The position numbers and the translations under genes are program-made. This document shows, one piece after another, positions 7,046-10,137 of a DNA stretch of 10,137 nt. Origin of the DNA: Archaeoglobaceae archaeon (lineage in GTDB: Archaea; Halobacteriota; Archaeoglobi; Archaeoglobales; Archaeoglobaceae). Location of the stretch: assembly GCA_027038095.1 (NCBI GenBank), contig JALVYA010000119.1, positions 1 through 10,137 on the forward strand, in the 5' to 3' direction. The stretch's first letter is position 1. The number at the start of each line of letters is the position of its first letter. The notes below the pieces were generated by a model that worked only from the letters and a program-made list of their open reading frames with translations, did no database searches and was not told the DNA's origin.

Positions 7046-7599
7046 TTGCAGAACTCTGCTGATAGCTGCTAATAGTTTCGCTATTTAAAACTTGTCCTGA
7101 GTTGTTTGTGTTTATGCAGGTTCATGCAGAATCAGTTGTAGCTTTCACGTGGGATGCATCAAATTTCTAACGTTCTCTACAATTTTCAAGAATATTAATT
7201 TTATAAATTTTATTTTAAATATAAAAATTATAACTACTGTTCGTACTTCAATTGTCGCGCTATTTTGTTCAGCTCTGACTGCACGATTGCAGGGGTAACA
7301 ATTTCGACGAGAAAGAACAGCAGGAACCAGTATCAGGTACATCCATGCCGGTGGAATGTCGCCTCCGAGCTCGTTGATGTCGTTTTTTGACTTCCAGAAC
7401 CAGTAAATAAAGTATATACCGCACGTAATTATTCCCAAAATATATATTTTAACAATACTGGCTATGTTGTTTTAATAACTTTAATTTATTTAATTTACAT
7501 TATTTCTATTACTATTTTCAGTTAAAAAATAATTACTACCATAAATTTTTCAAGTGAAAATCTCTCTGGGGGTACTTTCTTTCTTCGTTAGGATAATCA
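7046..7599. other. AT-rich decayed interval between the two transposase remnants
   Basis: Apart from the DUF4234 remnant (7234-7465), this stretch has no supportable gene, RNA or promoter. The part from 7466 to about 7560 is extremely AT-rich, with runs such as TTTAATTTATTTAATTTAC, unlike the coding DNA on either side. I saw no terminal inverted repeats or target-site duplications marking the ends of an insertion. Confidence 0.5.
7234..7465 (-). pseudogene. DUF4234 membrane protein remnant, frameshifted
   Basis: The minus strand encodes IYILGIITCGIYFIYWFWK, then NDINELGGDIPPAWMYLILV. The first part matches the DUF4234 core: a first membrane helix ending in G-I-Y-x-x-Y-W followed by a K-x-x-N-E-L loop. 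Near 7310 the frame slips, and the adjacent frame continues LFFLVEIVTPAIVQSELNKI and ends with ARQLKYEQ at the TAG in 7234-7236, which reads as the natural second half. The shift sits in a repetitive CCTGCTGTTCTT stretch. The N-terminus lacks an ATG: only a TTG at 7438 exists, with an in-frame stop about 15 codons further upstream, so the 5' end is also damaged or missing. If undamaged it would be a small multi-pass membrane protein of unknown function. It lies between two transposase remnants. Confidence 0.62.
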
Positions 7600-7800
7600 C
7601 TATCAGTAATTATAGTAGCAAAACTCAAGCTTTGCACTTAAAAAATTCCTAATAAATTGATTCCAAATCTCTTCGTTCCTTAAAGAAGGTCTTCTGCAAC
7701 ATTCACCAAGTTTCATACCTTAACCTCATCCAAACTTTTCAGAGCCATTTATACCAGACCTGTCTACAACAGCTTCTGGCTTATTTTGTTGCTGTTCTAA
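7600..7800 (-). mobile_element. Degenerate transposase remnant, copy B (DDE C-terminal part)
   Basis: The minus strand reads LEQQQNKPEAVVDRS, then a frame-shifted WYKWL, then RLRYETW*MLQKTFFKERRD, aligning segment by segment with copy A (V-V-D-R, W-Y-x-W, R-Y-E-T-F/W, then the Phe-Phe and Lys/Arg-rich run). Nucleotide similarity to copy A is also visible: CAACATTTCACCAA versus CAACATTCACCAA, CTTCTGGCT in both, and GTAATTATA at the end of both. It carries several stops and frameshifts and is non-functional. It is the same kind of element in the same orientation about 800 bp away, so this is either a partial duplication or two separate old insertions. Confidence 0.68.
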
Positions 7801-7845
7801 CGGTGCCCGAGAGTTAGCGTAGATTTATATTTTTTAGATTTTAAC

Positions 7846-8889
7846 CTACTCTACCAGATTCAGGTCGAACGTTCTGGCAATCTCCATTGCTCTTTCCATT
7901 TCCTCTTTCGTAAGCCTTCTCGCTATTTCCTTCCACTTTTCCGGATGCTGCCTGACCATGAACTCTGGCCTGTACTGAAACATCATGTTGAATCGAACTC
8001 CCGGAATGTTCCTGCTGACCCACTCCGCTACTCTGTACGTGCAGCACTCAAGGTTGTTCGGCATTACGAGGTGTCTCAGCAGTACCTCTCCGTTCTCGTA
8101 CGCTCTTTTGAAGTTTCTCGTTACGACCTTCCAGTAATTTTTAACTCTCGAATACCTCTCCGCACACGAATCCCTGCCGTACTTGAAATCTCCCAGCCAT
8201 ACGTCAACGACATCCTCCACCACTTCCGCAAGCTCTTCGCTGTGGTACATGTTCGAGTTCCAGACGACCGGAATGTTTAGAGAAACGTGACACAGTATTT
8301 CGAGGATTGTGTGAGCGTGCTGATCCGGATTTCCGCCAACGAAGTTTACGTTTCTGCTCCCCTGAAAGAACCTGATTTCAATTACCTTCGCCATCTCTTC
8401 GGGATTGACCGGGTAATCGTCATCGTAAACTATGTCGTAGTTCTGGCAGAACACGCACGAAAAAGTGCACCTGTTGAAGAAAATCGTGTGCGACGGAATC
8501 AGTTCGGGCTCTTCACCCATGTGCAGAAACTCGGATGCGTAGTAACTCTTTACACCACACCTGCAGAACCCCCTTGAAGTGTACCTGTCAACGCCACACC
8601 TTCTCTCGCAGAATGTGCAGCTGTGAAGCATCTCCTTAAGTATGTCCACTTTAAGGTGAAGAAACGAGTATTCCGGAAATTCGAGATCTCCAGCGTCAGT
8701 TTCCCCTTCGTCGAACTCTTTGACGAGTTTTCTGAATTCTTTCTTGAGCTCCGAGTGCTGTTTCAGCATTTCCTTCAGCGTTTCACCGTTGCGTTCAGCT
8801 TCGATTGTTCTGGCTATTAGAAATCTGGCAATTCTTTCCCCCTCGCACACGAGGCTGTACCTTTCGAGTCCCGGAACCACACCAACCAT
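7846..8889 (-). CDS. Radical SAM protein, PflA-like (COG1313-like), with extra N-terminal Cys cluster
   Basis: This is a 347-residue radical SAM enzyme. The cluster motif C-x3-C-x2-C is CTFSCVFC (Cys141, 145, 148), and the SAM-contacting glycine segment is FVGGNPDQH (183-191). Later strands VVWNSN (208-213) and VDVWLGDFKYG (228-238) match the PflA-like family often annotated as pyruvate formate-lyase activating enzyme homologues. No glycyl radical enzyme is visible nearby, so the substrate is unknown. Before the radical SAM core is a second cysteine group, CTFCERRCGVDR with GFCRCG (Cys91, 94, 98, 109, 111), which could hold another metal or iron-sulfur site. Residues 1-85 are mostly helical and charged. 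The ATG at 8889 is preceded by GGTGGGCTGA, an acceptable Shine-Dalgarno. The gene appears to have its own promoter at 8961-8973. The family is sure; the function is not. Confidence 0.9.
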   Translation of the reverse strand: MVGVVPGLERYSLVCEGERIARFLIARTIEAERNGETLKEMLKQHSELKKEFRKLVKEFDEGETDAGDLEFPEYSFLHLKVDILKEMLHSCTFCERRCGVDRYTSRGFCRCGVKSYYASEFLHMGEEPELIPSHTIFFNRCTFSCVFCQNYDIVYDDDYPVNPEEMAKVIEIRFFQGSRNVNFVGGNPDQHAHTILEILCHVSLNIPVVWNSNMYHSEELAEVVEDVVDVWLGDFKYGRDSCAERYSRVKNYWKVVTRNFKRAYENGEVLLRHLVMPNNLECCTYRVAEWVSRNIPGVRFNMMFQYRPEFMVRQHPEKWKEIARRLTKEEMERAMEIARTFDLNLVE

Positions 8890-8960
8890 GCTTCAGCCCA
8901 CCGTGAGCATGCAGAAAATCAGGAGTCTGACCACCACTGTTCTTTCGTCAGCAGTTTTAA

Positions 8961-8973
8961 ACTTTTTATATTA
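8961..8973 (-). promoter_or_regulatory. Promoter (TATA box) of the radical SAM gene
   Basis: The minus strand reads GTAATATAAAAAG and then TTTTAAAAC-type sequence, a strong archaeal TATA box about 75 nt before the ATG at 8889. It predicts a start near 8941 and a leader of about 50 nt. The same 13-mer is the hef TATA region. The BRE position is occupied by a tandem 11-bp repeat. Confidence 0.65.
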
Positions 8974-8992
8974 CTTCAACTTTACTTCAACT
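8971..8992. repeat. Perfect tandem 11-bp repeat abutting the TATA box (candidate operator)
   Basis: TTACTTCAACT occurs twice back to back (8971-8981 and 8982-8992); on the promoter strand it reads AGTTGAAGTAA twice. The second unit runs directly into the TATA box of the radical SAM gene, where TFB and a regulator would bind. Eleven bp is about one helical turn, so both units face the same side of the DNA. Nothing identifies the regulator. Confidence 0.8.
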
Positions 8993-9041
8993 GCTTTCAA
9001 ACAGCTCCATCACTGTTCTGAGTCTGACTCTGATCTTTAAG

Positions 9042-9698
9042 CTAATCTTTAAGTCTCCACACTTTCTCCCCGCTTCTTTCCCCTTGCTCGAGAATTCCCT
9101 TTCTCACCATCTCACCGAGTACGAACTCGAGCTTTCCGGGCTGAGCAATTTCCAGAGCTGCTGGATCTATGCCAAACCTGTCGTAGAGCCTCCACTTGAT
9201 CTCCCACAAACACGCAAATTCTTCGTTCACGACTTTTTCCACGAGATCTGTCATTTCCTCGTAAAAGTTCCAGGGAAATATTACCCACACGTCATCGACC
9301 ACGTAATCTCCAAAGTAGTGAGGGGTGTAGTTTGATGATTGCATGAGCATCAGAACTGCAGTCCTTACCTCATCAACTCCCTCACAGAGTTCTTCTGCAA
9401 GTTCAAGACTTTTTCCCGTTTTTGCCACGTCGTCGACTATCAGTACCTTACCCCTTGCGTGAGCGAAGTCCTCTTTCACGACTTCTGGCAGTAACTTCGT
9501 GGTTGCAGAGTAGTGCTTGGCTCTAACGCTCACGAGGTTCTTAACGCCCAGCATGTCGCATATTATGTTTCCTGCAAACCATCCGCCTCTCGCAAGGGCG
9601 ACTATGCAGTCCGGATTGTAATCATCCTCCATTATCTGGTCTGCAAGCTTTCTGCACAGACCATCCATATACTCCCAGTTCGTCACGGTGAACCGCAT
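9042..9698 (-). CDS. Phosphoribosyltransferase-family protein (COG2236-like) with C-terminal extension
   Basis: This is a 218-residue type I phosphoribosyltransferase-fold protein. The PRPP-binding motif is VLIVDDVAKTGKSL (85-98), and ARGGW (36-40) sits at the pyrophosphate-loop position. The core resembles the archaeal hypoxanthine/xanthine-guanine PRTase-like family (COG2236), and a purine salvage role is plausible from family knowledge. After the core (about 1-145) comes an extension of about 70 residues ending GKLEFVLGEMVRKGILEQGE, which looks like a small winged-helix or helix-strand tail and is not required for the PRTase fold. The start at the ATG at 9698 gives MRFTVTNWEY, a normal family N-terminus; there is no clear Shine-Dalgarno. 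A TATA-like element lies about 50 nt upstream. The exact substrate cannot be read from the sequence. Confidence 0.88.
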   Translation of the reverse strand: MRFTVTNWEYMDGLCRKLADQIMEDDYNPDCIVALARGGWFAGNIICDMLGVKNLVSVRAKHYSATTKLLPEVVKEDFAHARGKVLIVDDVAKTGKSLELAEELCEGVDEVRTAVLMLMQSSNYTPHYFGDYVVDDVWVIFPWNFYEEMTDLVEKVVNEEFACLWEIKWRLYDRFGIDPAALEIAQPGKLEFVLGEMVRKGILEQGERSGEKVWRLKD

Positions 9699-9746
9699 AC
9701 TGCGCGTAAGCGAGCGGGTTTTTCAGGTTTTTCGTTTTGAAATACA

Positions 9747-9760
9747 GATAAATATTATAG
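9747..9760 (-). promoter_or_regulatory. Probable promoter of the phosphoribosyltransferase gene
   Basis: The minus strand reads CTATAATATTTATC, an AT-rich TATA-like element about 50-60 nt before the ATG at 9698, predicting a start near 9726 and a leader of about 27 nt. Several overlapping TATA registers are possible. Confidence 0.45.
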
Positions 9761-9773
9761 TATTACGGCAATA

Positions 9774-9801
9774 ATGAAATTTTGTTTATGAAATTTTGTT
9801 T
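9774..9801. repeat. Perfect tandem 14-bp repeat
   Basis: ATGAAATTTTGTTT is present twice in direct succession (9774-9787 and 9788-9801), in the intergenic space between the Tes-like stop at 9815 and the phosphoribosyltransferase promoter. It may be a slippage duplication or a regulator site, and the sequence does not distinguish these. Confidence 0.8.
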
Positions 9802-9814
9802 AAAAACCGGAACA

Positions 9815-10137
9815 TCAATCCCTGGGTCTCCTGACGACCCTGTATATCTCGTCCTTGAGCTTCTTTCCGGTTTTCTTCTCCCACTCTTCAACCGGAATGC
9901 TGAACTCAGCCTGTATCCTGTCTCTGTAAATTTCGGGCAGGACGTTGAATGCGCAGAACGGTATTATTCTGCCGTCAGGAGTTCCGTAGTGTATGACGCA
10001 CCTTTTCACCCTCTCTATGTCGTAGTTGTAAAGATCCTGAAAGTGCATCATACCTATGAAGAGCGTTCTCACGTGGAACTCGCTGAGTGCCGTGTAATCG
10101 TGTCTCACGAGAACGTCGAACAGTATCCTGCTTATGT
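9815..10137 (-). CDS. tes: Radical SAM protein C-terminus, tetraether lipid synthase (Tes)-like; 5' part outside window
   Basis: The frame enters from the right edge with ISRILFDVLVRHDYTALSEF and ends RVVRRPRD at 9815. The segment LFIGMMHFQDLYNYDIERVK followed by RCVIHYGTPDGRIIPFCAFN matches the C-terminal end of the MJ0619/Tes radical SAM family. Tes joins archaeol alkyl chains to make the macrocyclic or tetraether membrane lipids typical of hyperthermophilic archaea. Only 107 residues are in the window; the radical SAM cysteine motif lies outside, so catalysis cannot be checked. A GTG at 10108 is in frame but internal to the conserved region and is not the start. A paralogue of the same family with another substrate remains possible. 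The downstream phosphoribosyltransferase gene, 117 bp away, has its own promoter, so an operon is not required. Confidence 0.75.
   Translation of the reverse strand, partial: ISRILFDVLVRHDYTALSEFHVRTLFIGMMHFQDLYNYDIERVKRCVIHYGTPDGRIIPFCAFNVLPEIYRDRIQAEFSIPVEEWEKKTGKKLKDEIYRVVRRPRD

Noticed and set aside
7841..8047. Short minus-strand open frame overlapping the radical SAM 3' end
   Set aside because: It is an alternative frame of the radical SAM gene with no independent start signal or family match.
1..10137. CRISPR array, tRNA or rRNA genes
   Set aside because: No regularly spaced repeats and no tRNA or rRNA-like conserved stretches were seen on either strand; the only tandem repeats are the two-copy 11-bp and 14-bp units.

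Overview
The window looks like a chromosomal segment of a hyperthermophilic euryarchaeon, most likely one of the Archaeoglobales. It carries a group II chaperonin (thermosome), an archaeal Hef helicase-nuclease, an archaeal-type cofactor-independent phosphoglycerate mutase, and the C-terminus of a radical SAM protein that resembles the tetraether lipid synthase Tes. Arginine is mostly encoded by AGG/AGA, and several genes have a TATA box about 26 nt before the start codon. The order-level placement is inferred from remembered protein similarity and was not computed.

Left part (1-2281), all minus strand: the N-terminal 444 codons of a thermosome subunit run off the left edge, preceded by a clear TATA box. 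Upstream lies a two-gene DUF4258-DUF2283 cassette of the toxin-antitoxin-like kind. Its DUF2283 gene is intact with a strong Shine-Dalgarno. Its DUF4258 gene is split into two recognisable halves in different frames and looks dead.

Centre (2282-6756): hef (minus) is divergent from a single-domain RecA/RAD55/KaiC-type ATPase (plus), with about 130 bp shared between them. apgM follows on the plus strand with its own promoter, which places its start at 5515 as a probable leaderless mRNA, and a T-rich terminator comes after it.

Decayed zone (6757-7845): about 1.1 kb of AT-rich DNA without an intact gene. It holds two diverged same-orientation remnants of the C-terminal part of a DDE transposase (minus strand), with a frameshifted DUF4234 membrane-protein remnant between them. 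This is the most rearranged part of the window.

Right part (7846-10137), all minus strand: the Tes-like radical SAM C-terminus enters from the right edge, followed by a PRPP-binding phosphoribosyltransferase and a PflA-like radical SAM protein with an extra N-terminal cysteine cluster. The last two each appear to have their own promoter. The radical SAM promoter has a perfect tandem 11-bp repeat abutting its TATA box, a candidate regulator site. A perfect tandem 14-bp repeat lies between the phosphoribosyltransferase and the Tes-like gene.

I found no tRNA, rRNA or CRISPR array. I also found no convincing previously undescribed multi-gene system. The items most worth a second look are the broken DUF4258/DUF2283 pair, the decayed IS zone and the repeat-plus-TATA promoter.
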